A DNA stretch of 64,000 nucleotides, taken from contig NZ_LT629777.1 in the NCBI RefSeq assembly GCF_900105475.1, positions 4,650,001 through 4,714,000 on the forward strand, in the 5' to 3' direction. Under the pieces are notes generated by a model, which saw only the letters and a list, made by a program, of their open reading frames with translations, was not told the origin of the DNA and made no database searches. Below, one piece after another: positions 21,801-26,982 of the stretch. Positions within the stretch are counted from its first letter, which is position 1; each line of letters starts with the position of its first letter. Made by a program: the position numbers and the translations under genes. Origin of the DNA: Pseudomonas asplenii (GTDB taxonomy: Bacteria > Pseudomonadota > Gammaproteobacteria > Pseudomonadales > Pseudomonadaceae).

Positions 21801-22956
21801 CGTTGTCAATCATGAGCACCCGCGCCAGGGTGCCATCGTAGTAGACGTCACCGTCGAAGCTTTCGAACGACAGCGCGATGTCGAACAGTTGGCGCCGGCC
21901 GTTTTGCGTCAGGCGCAGGCTGCGGTTGAGTTCGGCGATGGGGAAGCGCTGGTGGCGATAGCTGCGGCGCAGTTGGGTGGCGACGGTATTCATCAGGTCC
22001 AGCAGCGACCCCTGAGGATCGACCGGCAGACGAATCGGGCTGACCGAGGAAAACATGCCGATGGTGGCTTTCTGTCGTGCGGTGGAACGGTTGTGTACGG
22101 GCATGCCGACGACAACTTCATCGACCCCCACGGTCCGGCTGAAGTAGGTGCCGATCACGCTGACCAGCACATGGGCGACCGACAGGCCCCGTTCGCTGGC
22201 GAACTGGCTCAGGGCATTGTAGAGCGCCCGGGGCAGCATGGCCTGAACCTGGGCACTGGGAGCCAGGACGTTGGCCTGGCCGGCCTTGAAATCGGCCCGG
22301 CGTTGCAGCAGTGGCGGCGGCAGCTGTGCGTAGGTCTCCTGCCAGAACAGGCGGTCGCGCTCGTAGCGGCTGGACTGCAGGTAAGCCCGGTCCTCTTCGA
22401 GGAACGAAACATAGGAGGGACCCTCGACGAAGTCCTCGTTACCGGCCAGCAAGGCGTTGTAGGCGTCTTCCACGGCATGACCGATCAGTGTCGCGCCGAT
22501 GCCGTCGGTGACCAGGTGGTGGTAGCGGTTGAACCAGTAATGGCGGTTCGGTCCGCAACGCACCATGTGCATTTCCCAGAGTTGCCCGGTCAATGACGTG
22601 AAGGGCTTGCCGAAGGCCTTGTACAGGTGCGCGACGGCCAGCCCGGCATCGTCGTCCGCTTCGGAAAACTCCACCACCTCAAGCTTGAACCTGGCCTCGG
22701 GCAGCACCTGTTGACGGCCGATCCCGCCCTCATGGCTGAAGCTCAGGCGCAGGGCGTCATGGTTGTCGACGACAATTTGAATGGCTTTCTCGAACAGCGG
22801 GATATTGATCTCACCCCTGATCTCCAGCGACATGCCGATGTTGTAGTACGGCAGATCCGGATGTGCGATCTGATCGAGCCAGATGCCTTGCTGGACCGAA
22901 GCCAGTTCGTGGGACGCGCAGGCTTGCGCGGACAGCTTGTCGGTCGACGAATCCAT
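6814..22956 (-). CDS. NRPS, initiating modules 1-5 of the mycin line (acyl-Ser-Dab-Dab-Hse-Orn)
   Basis: Synthetase of 5380 residues that starts a syringomycin-family lipopeptide. Module 1: starter C domain (about 1-460, QQGIWLDQI, HHLVTDG) for a fatty acyl group, A code DVWHLSLIDK (Ser), T Ser1022. Module 2: ordinary C, A code DLEHNTTVSK (Dab), Ser2090. Module 3: dual E/C, same Dab code, Ser3177. Module 4: ordinary C, A code DLKNVGSDVK (I read this as homoserine, tentative), Ser4234. Module 5: dual E/C (HHLLGQEGD), A code DMENMGAVNK (Orn-like, tentative), Ser5308. The dual E/C domains predict D-Dab2 and D-Hse4. The end (LSESELLAIVSKDA) looks like a short docking helix for the next protein. 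I chose the ATG at 22956, with AGG 8 nt upstream; a GTG at 22965 is the alternative. The known SyrE is one much larger protein; here the line is split after module 5. Confidence 0.94.
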   Translation of the reverse strand: MDSSTDKLSAQACASHELASVQQGIWLDQIAHPDLPYYNIGMSLEIRGEINIPLFEKAIQIVVDNHDALRLSFSHEGGIGRQQVLPEARFKLEVVEFSEADDDAGLAVAHLYKAFGKPFTSLTGQLWEMHMVRCGPNRHYWFNRYHHLVTDGIGATLIGHAVEDAYNALLAGNEDFVEGPSYVSFLEEDRAYLQSSRYERDRLFWQETYAQLPPPLLQRRADFKAGQANVLAPSAQVQAMLPRALYNALSQFASERGLSVAHVLVSVIGTYFSRTVGVDEVVVGMPVHNRSTARQKATIGMFSSVSPIRLPVDPQGSLLDLMNTVATQLRRSYRHQRFPIAELNRSLRLTQNGRRQLFDIALSFESFDGDVYYDGTLARVLMIDNGYEQTPMAIFVRDYHPNEDVHLDFNFNTAYFSLEEAQQLQQRMFAMLEAVLEQHDTPVAHFPLMAEGERRHLQVDFNATARDYPRDVLIHQLIEQQVAQRPDACAVRGDAGPLLSYAQLNRRANQLAHRLIALGVKPDSRVAVSLRRGAEMVVALLGVLKAGGAYVPIDPDLPAARQAFMLNDSAPRALLTSHTLLDSLPPSDVPLLLLDASDDSAQLAMQATDTPDARVLGLLPTHLAYVLYTSGSTGTPKGVMNEHLGVVNRLLWARDEYAVEAGDRVLQKTPFGFDVSVWEFFLPLLAGAELVMARPGGHQEPDYLAQVMRDARITLLHFVPSMLDVFLEHRSARDFPDLRRVLCSGEALPRSLQRRFEEQLAGIELHNLYGPTEAAIDVTAWQCHPGDPAESVPIGRPIANIQMYVLDALGQVQPLGVAGELHIGGIGVARGYLNLPELSAERFIVDPFSNDPQARLYKTGDLGRWLANGALEYLGRNDFQVKIRGLRIEIGEVEAALALCPGVREVVVIAREDEGQPDSKRLVAYLCGEPAPAEQLRKALLKHLPEYMIPSAFVHLESLPLSSNGKLDRKALPAPDLDAVISRSYVAPEGEIEIALANLWQDLLQLEQVGRHDHFFELGGHSLLAVRLISQIRQQLGVELSLAELFAQPELADLARVIAQAGRSTLPEIIPVARDQAWPLSFAQQRLWFLAQMEGASAAYHMPGGLSLRGVLDRSALQRALARIVARHEGLRTTFIQGDDEQPLQRIASADAGFNLQLHDLQGLADAESRLQALASEEALLAFDLEQGPLIRGRLIRLAEDHHVLLVTMHHIVSDGWSISVLTKELAALYAAFSQGQDDPLAPLALHYLDYAVWQRRWLSGERLQQQSTYWQQALAEAPALLMLPTDRVRPAQQDYAGAALPVVFDEDLTRGLKALSQRHGTTLYMTVMAAWAALLGRLAGQEEVVIGTPVANRTRSEVEGLIGLFVNTLAIRVDLGAQPTAKNLLAQVKTTTLGAQAHQDLPFEQVVEVVKPVRSLSHSPIFQAMLTWQDMGGGDFSLGDLHLESLGAGHTLAKFDLSLDLGEVQGRLLGSLEYATALFDASTMGRYLGYLQRLLEAMVADDQQVLEQVPLLDAVEREQLLVGLNATDVPYPQDQTIHQLFEEKVQAQPEVIAVAFQERRLSYAELNREANRLAHQLIELGIGPDDRVAICVERGVEMMVGLLGVLKAGAAYVPLDPAYPAERLAYMIQDSTPSALLTQRALQDRLPALELPLLLLDDDQREGFSERDDNPVVENLGVRNLAYVIYTSGSTGNPKGVMIEHRGLVNYSVDAARLFGLTPADTVLQQNTLNFDLSVEEIFPALMAGATLAPSREIFGSEGTQDYGIRPTFLHMTAAHWHTLAAEWHSQPEVAVRRLADVRLINVTGDALSAQKLKLWDEVRPAHTRLINTYGPTEATVSCTAAYVSHDAVAGSEGSGNATIGKPMANTRIYLLDAHQQPVPYGVTGEIFIGGDGVARGYLNLEEVNAERFLVDPFSTSPDARMYKTGDLARYMADGRIEYLGRNDFQVKVRGFRIELGEIESRLGNCAGVKEAVVIAREDNPGEKRLVAYVVAQPEVSLDAAGLRAELAPQLAEYMLPSAFVIIDAMPLTANRKLDRKALPVPADDAFASRTYEAPQGRIEQIVATIWQGLLGIEQVSRHDRFFELGGHSLLAVSLIDRLRKHGLNASVHTVFTAPSVREMALAISQDSHTLFQAPANRIPTDCTQLTPDMLPLVELNAAQIELIAAAVPGGAANIQDIYPLAPLQQGILFHYLLDNETDAYLVRSMIEFDGRQRLDAFLKALQTVVDRHDVLRTSVHWIGQPQAVQVVHRQAQLPVQTLTLVPDENARAQLDRLSDPRHLRLDLQQAPLMRAYIARDPQSERWLLALIDHHMISDHVTQEIILEEIRLLMQDPAADLPAAQPYREFVAHILATPVEIHEEYFSRRLVDVESPTAPFDLLEVQGDGNHIDEAEVQLSNELSRRLRTLAREREMAPAVLFHVAWAQVLARCTGRDDVVFGTVVTGRLQGSAGAERALGVFINTLPVRVRLAAQGARELVLATHRDLSELLAHEQAPLALAQRCSGVATGVPLFTSLLNYRHQGVDSRLQWPGLHLLESAERTNYPLSLSVNDYGDDFSLVMHSVQPVNPQRLCAMMQCALEQLTQALMYTPSIALTQLDVLPASERTLLLDTLNHTRQDYPTDLCIQHVFEEQVQAQPQAIAVAFQDRRLSYAELNREANRLAHQLIELGIGPDDRVAICVERGVEMMVGLLGVLKAGAAYVPLDPAYPAERLAYMIQDSTPSALLTQRALQDRLPALELPLLLLDDDQRQNFSERDDNPVVENLGVRNLAYVIYTSGSTGNPKGVMIEHRGLVNYSVDAARLFGLTPADTVLQQNTLNFDLSVEEIFPALVAGATLAPSREIFGSEGSQDYGIRPTFLHMTAAHWHTLAAEWHSQPEVAARRLADVRLINVTGDALSVQKLKLWDEVRPAHTRLINTYGPTEATVSCTAAYVSHDAVAGSEGSGNATIGKPMANTRIYLLDAHQQPVPYGVTGEIFIGGDGVARGYLNLEEVNAERFLVDPFSDAPDARMYKTGDLARYMADGRIEYLGRNDFQVKVRGFRIELGEIESRLGNCAGVKEAVVIAREDNPGEKRLVAYVVAQPEVSLDAAGLRAELAPQLAEYMLPSAFVLLDAMPLTPNRKLDRKALPAPSADDAAHREYEAPNGDTEERLAAIWADLLRLDRIGRHDNFFELGGHSLLTVQLQARLHQDLGVEINLRTLFDLGTLPAQAECVDRATRSQVQAIEVASRTQDLPLSLAQQRLWFLDQLDHAASIAYHMPAALHLRGRLDRKALQQTLDRIVARHESLRTTFEHQGDNVYQRFAPETIGFALAEHDLRTLGDEARQAQVEQLGQAEFQAPFDLSQGPLIRGRLLQLAEDEHILLVTQHHIVSDGWSVAVLIDEFNRLYSAFSQGLDDPLPALALQYADYASWQRQHMQGERLHTQTRFWTKHLAGAPGLLELPGDRPRPQVQSYRGATLALELPAPLSSRLRQFSQQQGLTPFMTLLAAWSILLSRLSNQAEVVVGTPVANRQRQETEALIGFFVNTLALRVDVQAHSRVDQLLSRIKAITLDAYHHQDLPFEQVVEALQPERSLGHSPLFQAMLVLGNTPRDQALTLPGLELSVLPEVTGTTQFDLSLSLNDDGERIHGQFEYATDLFDESTITRWSRQLLHLLDAMLDDVAQPLASLPWLDTQQRQQLLETFNPPQATLDEHPQRLPHRVFEAQAALTPDAPALVCAGQTLNYAELNARANRIAHRLIALGVGPDDTVGLCALRSPEMVIGLLGILKSGAAYVPLDPQYPTQRLAHMLADSAPQALVIQQGLQLPAPKGLATLELNDPLLLQAADHNPEVPALGFNHLAYVIYTSGSTGLPKGVMVEHRGLRNLLDWYLDDLAFHAGDAVLLASSYNFDLTQKNILAPLMIGAALHLAEEPFNPDAIVAQIAEAGLTHLNMSPSAFHALVEADNHQALKCLKRVVLGGEPIQIAMLEKLGQPRPMVINSYGPTECSDVVAWHQADADLATYRDHSMPIGKPIRNMQLHVLDEHGQLLPVGVRGEIHIGGVGVARGYLNLPELSAERFIADPFSERSDARLYKTGDIGRWLPDGTLEYLGRNDDQVKIRGLRVELGEIEAALAALPGVREAAVIAREHQNDKRLVAYLCGEPAAAEQLRAELLTRLPGHMVPSAFVVLEALPLTPNGKLDRRALPEPGQEAYASRDYEEPQGPVERIVADIWQQLLGLERVGRHDRFFELGGHSLLAVGLIDRLRKQGLNASVQTVFTAPSVREMALAISQAPQTLFHAPANRIPAGCTHLTPDMLPLVELSEAQLERIVAAVPGGAANIQDIYPLAPLQEGILFHHLLGQEGDAYLVLSMIEFDDRQHLDAFIDALQVVIKRHDIQRTAVHWDGLPQAVQVVQRHAHLPVHSVTLDSDKDPLEQLRALNDPRQLRLDLHQAPLMRVCIARDPHSERWLLALLNHHMTSDHVTLEIVLEEIHAILHGQGDSLPTPQPYRDFIAQTQATPAEVHEAYFQRRLADIDTPTAPFDLMEVQGDGNHIEEAEVRLSSELNHRIRTLARERGMTPAVLFHVAWAQVLARCTGRDDVVFGTVVAGRLQGSAGAERALGVFINTLPVRVQLAAHGAHELVLATHRDLTELLNHEQASLALAQRCSSVATALPLFTSLLNYRHQADDSQLHFPGMHMLDSEERTNYPLALSVNDYGDALGLLMQSVQPVDPQRLCNMMQLALEQLTQALMHTPNIALTQLDVLPSTERTLLLDTFNQNRKHYPAELCIQHVFEEQVRQAPGAIALVDAQSSLDYAELNARANRLAHRLIAAGLRPDERVALLVERSPEMIVGILAILKAGGAYVPLDPNYPQDRLQHMLEDSSPRVLLSQGNLAEQLPALSIPHLQLEDAPGNDSNPHVAGLTSRHLCYVMYTSGSTGKPKGVMLEHRSVCNQIGALQERYGLNPQDRVLQFATMTFDMSVEEIFGALLSGATLVLRSDAWIAGTAAFAALCEQYAITVANLPTVFWQQISRDAHVPLPTSLRQFMIGGEAVGKQAVAQWFEREGHRPALFNAYGPTEATVNASIRLMERDNEDFRSIGKPVRNTPLYVLDAAGNLAPLGVAGELHIGGVGVARGYLNRAELSAERFIANPFSSDSDARLYKTGDLARWRADGTLEYLGRNDDQVKIRGFRVELGEIEAVLATCAGIREAVVVARESKPGQSDSKRLIAYLCGESVPLEQLRATLLAALPDYMVPSAYVYLESMPLTPNGKLDRLSLPAPGQEAFASRAYEAPNGEIEEMLAQVWQDLLGIEQVGRHDNFFELGGHSLLAVQVILRARETFGVEVPLRGLFEHPSLLALADLITTLQLAQYESDELLDLQHQMASLSESELLAIVSKDA
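13580..15050 (-). repeat. Dab adenylation domain copy 2 (module 3), near-identical to module 2
   Basis: The A domain of module 3 matches the A domain of module 2 (16840-18300) almost residue for residue, from the VAFQ(D/E)RRLSYAELN region to RKLDRKALP. The flanking C domains differ: an ordinary C precedes module 2 and a dual E/C precedes module 3. This pattern indicates duplication or gene conversion confined to the A domain. Limits are approximate. Confidence 0.85.
16840..18300 (-). repeat. Dab adenylation domain copy 1 (module 2), near-identical to module 3
   Basis: Partner of the repeat at 13580-15050. Both carry the code DLEHNTTVSK. Differences visible in translation are few and mostly conservative, for example VMIDAMPLTANR-type against VLLDAMPLTPNR-type endings near the A10 motif. 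Limits are approximate. Confidence 0.85.
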
Positions 22957-23089
22957 TTGGAGCACCTGTTTGCAGAATCAATGGGGGTTGTCTCCGATCG
23001 ATGAACAGCGGCACACAGGGGCTGGGCAACTGCCAGTCGGCGGGACGACGCAATTGCTGGAAAAATTAGAGTATCCACCGGGTCATGTC

Positions 23090-23109
23090 TGTCATGGGAA
23101 GCCGGGACA
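23090..23109. promoter_or_regulatory. syr-syp box (SalA/SyrF/SyrG-type LuxR regulator site)
   Basis: The sequence TGTCatgggaagccggGACA fits the 20-bp pattern TGTC-3-6-3-GACA, recalled as TGTCccgN6cggGACA for syringomycin/syringopeptin promoters. The right half-site (cggGACA) is perfect; the left has atg in place of ccg. Two further sites with the same spacing occur in the other divergent promoter region of this locus, which supports a functional role. Confidence 0.7.
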
Positions 23110-23135
23110 ATCCCGGGCGCAGGGCAGTGTCGCGC

Positions 23136-23164
23136 TTGGGCGGGGCGAGGTGAGTCTGTTATAT
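23136..23164 (+). promoter_or_regulatory. Candidate sigma70 promoter for the cupin/MFS operon
   Basis: TTGGGC (23136-23141) and TTATAT (23159-23164) are separated by 17 bases. The syr-syp-like box ends 26 bp upstream of the -35 hexamer, a suitable place for an activator. This is pattern matching only. Confidence 0.35.
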
Positions 23165-23200
23165 CAACGGCCCGTGAGTGCATTGTGTGAGGGTCGTAAA

Positions 23201-24205
23201 ATGTCGTTGATCGCCGAAGTGGATCGCTCGGATGCGAAGTTCTGGAGCCTGACCCGCTTTCCCAATTACTCCCAGGCCAAGCCTGTGGAAGTGATCGATG
23301 CCCTGACGATTTCCAGCGAGGATTTCGTCCGGCGTTACGTCAATCGAAACCGGCCCTGCCTGATCAAGAATGCTGTCCATCACTGGCCAGCGTTCCACAA
23401 GTGGAAGCACCTGGACTACTTCAAGGCCAACTCGCGCAACAGCACAGTGGTGGTACGTTCGGAGATCATTTCCGAGGTCATCGGTTGGTCGAAACCCGAG
23501 GTCAAGGCCGCCTTGAGCAAGGACTCGGAGAGGATCCACAAGGATATACCGCTGCATGAATTTCTTGAGCGGCTGCGCGAGGGCAGTGACCACCTGGTGG
23601 CTGACAGTTGCGGTTTCGAGGAAGGTGCGGCCATCGAACCGATGAAGAACGACGTTGCCGGTTTGCCATTCATGCCGCACTTGAGCAAACCCCGGCATTA
23701 TCCGGCCTATCGTACTTTTCTATACCGCAACTCCTACACCGACTGGCACTTTCATGCGGCCGACGAGACCTTCATGACCCAAGTGGTCGGTGCCAAGGAG
23801 GTGCTGTTGCTGCCACCGGACGAGGCCAGTTGGCGAGCGCTGCGGCCAGTGGTCGAAGAGGCGGGCTATCTGTACGACATCGACACCCAACGGTTCCCCG
23901 ACACCCGGAATCTTCAGGCTCTGCGTACGGTGGTGGAACCGGGCGATGCGTTGTACATACCGGTCTACTGGTGGCATGCGGTGCAATCGCTGGATGAGTC
24001 GTTCGGCGTGACCGTCGCGGCAACGTTCGCAACCCCTCTGCACGTGATTGGCAATATCCGTTCACCGATTGCCCGGCGGATACTGCGTCGCCATTTGTTT
24101 TCTCCCCTGGCACCGATGGTGCTGGCCGCCGTGCTTTACTCCATGGCTTATCAGCTAGGGGTGGGGTTGCTCGCCATCCTCGCGGCAGGGGATCTGCCGC
24201 TATGA
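23201..24205 (+). CDS. Cupin/JmjC-like protein with C-terminal membrane segment
   Basis: Protein of 334 residues related to cupin-like JmjC oxygenases. Family features visible: RPCLIKNAV (51-59) near the N-terminus, the barrel strand VVGAKEVLLLPP (195-206), and YIPVYWWHAV (252-261) with the distal metal His259. The usual HxD metal motif is not clear. The equivalent stretch reads WHFHAADE, with His183, His185 and Asp188, so the metal site may be unusual or absent. A hydrophobic stretch near residues 306-328 looks like a C-terminal membrane anchor. The ATG at 23201 has GAGG about 10 nt upstream; a reading frame extended to 22883 would overlap the divergent NRPS gene. The stop overlaps the MFS start (ATGA), so the two are coupled. 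Role unknown: possibly a tailoring hydroxylase or a partner of the exporter. Confidence 0.85.
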   Translation: MSLIAEVDRSDAKFWSLTRFPNYSQAKPVEVIDALTISSEDFVRRYVNRNRPCLIKNAVHHWPAFHKWKHLDYFKANSRNSTVVVRSEIISEVIGWSKPEVKAALSKDSERIHKDIPLHEFLERLREGSDHLVADSCGFEEGAAIEPMKNDVAGLPFMPHLSKPRHYPAYRTFLYRNSYTDWHFHAADETFMTQVVGAKEVLLLPPDEASWRALRPVVEEAGYLYDIDTQRFPDTRNLQALRTVVEPGDALYIPVYWWHAVQSLDESFGVTVAATFATPLHVIGNIRSPIARRILRRHLFSPLAPMVLAAVLYSMAYQLGVGLLAILAAGDLPL

Positions 24206-25581
24206 GCCTGATTGAGCGTTGGCGTTCATTGAAGGTGGGCGACCTGGGGCGAAGTTTCTACTTCCTCTGGTGTGGTGAGTCCCTGGCAGTCATCGGAACA
24301 GCGCTGACCGAATTCGCCCTCGGCGTCTGGGTCTATTCCCATACCGGCTCGGCGATGGCCTTCGCCAACGTAGTGTTGGCCGCCACCCTGCCGGCGATCG
24401 TGTTCCTGCCCCTGGCGGGCGGGCTCGCGGATCGGGTCAGTCATCGGTTGATCATCGTCTGTTGCGACATACTTCTGGCGATACTGCTCTTCGGGGTCAT
24501 TACCTTGCTCTGGTTCGATCGTCTGGAACCGTTGCACCTGTATGTCTTCAACTGCCTGGCCTCGATCGTCACGGCTTTTCGCAGCCCGGCGTACCTGGCG
24601 GCGGTCAACTCGATCGTCGCTCCGCAGAAATTCACCCAGGCCTCGGGCCTGATGGGCCTGAGCAAGAATGCTTCGGCGCTGATCGCGCCGCTGCTGGCGG
24701 GGGTGATCATGGCCAAGGCCGGGCTGGTGCCTATTCTGGCGCTGGACCTGACCACCTTCTGTCTGGGCACCTTGCTGGTGATCAAGGCTTTTGCCCATGC
24801 GCGGGGTGTACCGGGACAGCACGACGATCTCAACAGCGGTTCAGTGTTTCGCGGTGCGCTGGACAACATTCGCGCGGGGCTGAAGTTTTTCGTCGCCAGT
24901 CACCTGATGACCGCTCTGCTGATCTACAGCGTGGTGCGCAGCGCCATACTGTCCCTGGCGATCGTGATGATCACGCCGTTGCTGTTGTCCACGCTGGGCA
25001 GTGACAGCCTTGGCATGGCCTATACCTGGGCGGGCCTCGGTGGGCTGTGCGCCGCCGGTTTGCTGGTGGTCATGGGCAACCTGCGACGGTTGATGGCGAT
25101 AGCGGCGGTGGCCGATCTGTTGCTGTCGGTCTGCATCATCGCCCTGGGGCTGGTTTCGCAAGCGTTTGCCTACTGCGCGGTGGCCTTCTGCGCGATCCTG
25201 GTGGCGAGTATCGCCGATGCGGCGGTCAATGCACTGTGGATGAACCGGATACCCGCCGACAATCGTGCCAGTGTTTTTGCCCTGATCAGCATGTTGACCA
25301 TCGCCTGCACCAGTCTCGTGACCTTTTTCGGTGGCTGGGGGGTCGATAGCTGGTTCCAGCCTGGATTGATGCCGGGAGGGCAGTTTGCCGAGTCGTTCGG
25401 TTTCTGGTTGGGCAGCGGGCCGGGACGAGGTGTGGGGATGTTGTTCCTGCTGGCCGGAGGGCTTTTGGTGGTGCAATCCTTGGCGGTGTTGCTGTATGGG
25501 CCAATGCGTCGTCTGGAAGGCGCATCGGCCGAGCCGGAGTCGTCGCGTGCGGTCGATACGCCCCAGGTCGAGGCCGTGTGA
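24202..25581 (+). CDS. MFS transporter, probable lipopeptide or intermediate exporter
   Basis: Integral membrane protein of 459 residues with a 12-helix major facilitator pattern. It belongs to the enterobactin-exporter-like MFS_3 group by appearance: the start FYFLWCGESLAVIGTALTEF and the GGLADRVSHR loop between helices 2 and 3 are typical of that group. Substrate cannot be read from sequence; location between two lipopeptide lines suggests export of, or self-protection against, one product. It overlaps the cupin-like gene by 4 nt, is the last gene of that rightward operon, and is followed at once by a hairpin and then a strong terminator. Confidence 0.88.
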   Translation: MSLIERWRSLKVGDLGRSFYFLWCGESLAVIGTALTEFALGVWVYSHTGSAMAFANVVLAATLPAIVFLPLAGGLADRVSHRLIIVCCDILLAILLFGVITLLWFDRLEPLHLYVFNCLASIVTAFRSPAYLAAVNSIVAPQKFTQASGLMGLSKNASALIAPLLAGVIMAKAGLVPILALDLTTFCLGTLLVIKAFAHARGVPGQHDDLNSGSVFRGALDNIRAGLKFFVASHLMTALLIYSVVRSAILSLAIVMITPLLLSTLGSDSLGMAYTWAGLGGLCAAGLLVVMGNLRRLMAIAAVADLLLSVCIIALGLVSQAFAYCAVAFCAILVASIADAAVNALWMNRIPADNRASVFALISMLTIACTSLVTFFGGWGVDSWFQPGLMPGGQFAESFGFWLGSGPGRGVGMLFLLAGGLLVVQSLAVLLYGPMRRLEGASAEPESSRAVDTPQVEAV

Positions 25582-25609
25582 GCGCGATGGCACGCCGAAG
25601 CCATCGCGC
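25582..25609 (+). other. Perfect 10-bp stem-loop directly after the MFS stop codon
   Basis: GCGCGATGGC (25582-25591) pairs with GCCATCGCGC (25600-25609) around an 8-base loop. No T-tract follows, so it is more likely an RNA-stabilising or Rho-related structure than an intrinsic terminator. Confidence 0.6.
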
Positions 25610-25677
25610 GGCTGAGAAGCTTCACGGGGGCAGCTTGTACGCCTTGCTGCGGCTGTAGCTCAATGGGTTTTTTCGGC

Positions 25678-25699
25678 AGGGGGCATAAGCCCCCTTTTT
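25678..25699 (+). terminator. Rho-independent terminator of the cupin/MFS operon
   Basis: A 7-bp stem, AGGGGGC (25678-25684) with GCCCCCT (25689-25695), has an ATAA loop and runs into TTTTT (25695-25699). On the minus strand no U-tract follows the stem, so it should act mainly on rightward transcripts, while the convergent syrC-like gene ends 15 bp to its right. Confidence 0.85.
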
Positions 25700-25714
25700 G
25701 TTGGGCGGGAGTTG

Positions 25715-26926
25715 TCAGGCGAAATCCGGCTGGAGGACTTCCTCAAGGAAGTCGAAGGCGGTCTGTTTGGAGGCGTGGGTGGATTCGAAGAACGCCAGGT
25801 GGCTGCCGTTCTCTTCCACATGCAGGATGGCATCCTCGATCGCCGCAGCGATATGGCGCGAGCCGCCGATATGCGTGGTGGCATCGGCATCGCCGGCCAC
25901 CACCAGGGTCGGCACGGTGATTTTTGCCAGGCGTGATACCAGCTCGGTCTTGTTCAAGGCATCGTTCAGTCGCGCATAACGATAGAACAGTTCCGGGTTG
26001 ACGTAAGGGTAGAGCGCGACATGGGCAATCGGTTCCGGCGTGGTGGCCAGCGTGGCCTGATCGAGGAACATCGTCTGCAGGTCGCTGGCCTCCTGACGGT
26101 CATTGGCCGCGGTTTCCATCAGCCATTCGAAGTTCTGCTGATGAGGGGTGCGCAGGTCGTTGTCGCCCAGGTTGTAGTCGCCATGCCACAGGCTCAGGGA
26201 GTTGACCCGGTTGCCGTGGGCGGCGGCAGCGCTGAGGGCAATCACCGCGCCGCCGCAGATGCCCATCAGGTGCGCCCTGGATAGTTCGAAGTGATTCATC
26301 ACGCTGATCAGGTCGGCGACCTGGGCCTCGGTGTCCACGGCTATCTGGTCGAAGGTTGAGCAGGGACCGAACAGCCCACGGGTCTCCCAGGTGACCACGA
26401 AGAAACGTTCGCTCAGGGCGTTGAACCAGTCGCGGCAGAGGTCGAAGGGCATGCCGCAGGGCAGAGCAAGGACGATCGCCGTACGCTCCCTGTCGGTGCT
26501 GGCATGCACCGACAGGGAAACGTTATCGCGGGTCGTCAGGTGCAGTGTTTCAATCTCGGGCACTGCACCGCTGAAATCGAAATGCTTGAGCAGTCGCCTG
26601 AACGCCGTCGTCTCTTGCTCATTGACGAAGTGATCATAGCGGTAGTCAAGCGCCTCGCAGATTTTGCGACTGATAAAATATTCGAAGGACGACAGTTGAG
26701 CCGCGCCACCGTGCAGGTATTGCAGGGCATGCACGCCGATCCGCGCAAAGGCGGCGTTGACCGCCCGTTCCGTGGCTCTCACATCGGCGGAGGCCTGCTC
26801 GGGGAGCGGGTCATTGCCTTGGGCGAGAAAACTCAGGCAGACGGGATCGGGCAGGTGGATGGCAAGGTGCCTAAGCATCCTCACGGTCTCACACAGGCGC
26901 AGCGCTGCGTCGGTGGAAATAGTCAT
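25715..26926 (-). CDS. syrC: SyrC-like aminoacyl transferase (4-chlorothreonine shuttle)
   Basis: Protein of 403 residues with an alpha/beta-hydrolase fold (about 125-400) and an N-terminal extension. The nucleophile elbow reads GICGGA with Cys224 in place of the usual Ser, the mark of the SyrC/CmaE transferases; Asp346 or Asp348 and His376 complete the likely triad. In syringomycin synthesis SyrC moves 4-Cl-Thr from the SyrB1 carrier to the last, A-less module of the main synthetase. It is the third gene of a syrB1-syrB2-syrC operon, 56 bp after the halogenase. The ATG at 26926 has AGGAG 9 nt upstream; an ATG at 26947 lies before that ribosome site and was rejected. Confidence 0.92.
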   Translation of the reverse strand: MTISTDAALRLCETVRMLRHLAIHLPDPVCLSFLAQGNDPLPEQASADVRATERAVNAAFARIGVHALQYLHGGAAQLSSFEYFISRKICEALDYRYDHFVNEQETTAFRRLLKHFDFSGAVPEIETLHLTTRDNVSLSVHASTDRERTAIVLALPCGMPFDLCRDWFNALSERFFVVTWETRGLFGPCSTFDQIAVDTEAQVADLISVMNHFELSRAHLMGICGGAVIALSAAAAHGNRVNSLSLWHGDYNLGDNDLRTPHQQNFEWLMETAANDRQEASDLQTMFLDQATLATTPEPIAHVALYPYVNPELFYRYARLNDALNKTELVSRLAKITVPTLVVAGDADATTHIGGSRHIAAAIEDAILHVEENGSHLAFFESTHASKQTAFDFLEEVLQPDFA

Positions 26927-26982
26927 GGATTGAACTCCTGTAGGCACATTGCCCGGCCCAACTGTCGTCAGGCTCGTCGGGA

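Larger units (their letters stand above)
22957..23200. promoter_or_regulatory. Divergent control region between the mycin NRPS and the cupin/MFS operon
   Basis: A stretch of 244 bases without a gene separates two divergent starts. It contains a syr-syp-box-like palindrome (23090-23109) about 134 bp from the NRPS start and 92 bp from the cupin start. A sigma70-like promoter for the rightward operon lies at 23136-23164. The palindrome probably serves both directions. A longer reading frame enters this region from the right, but it lacks any sign of coding and would begin inside the NRPS gene. Confidence 0.6.

Noticed and set aside
22883..23200. N-terminal extension of the cupin-like gene
   Set aside because: The upstream part overlaps the start of the divergent NRPS gene and crosses the palindrome and promoter-like elements. 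The ATG at 23201 with its own ribosome site gives the conserved protein.
25651..25667. tRNA-like fragment GGCTGTAGCTCAATGGG
   Set aside because: It resembles the 5' side and D-arm of a tRNA, but the following bases (TTTTTTCGG and the terminator) do not continue a cloverleaf. No matching direct repeat or integrase is nearby, so chance similarity is more likely than an attachment-site remnant.
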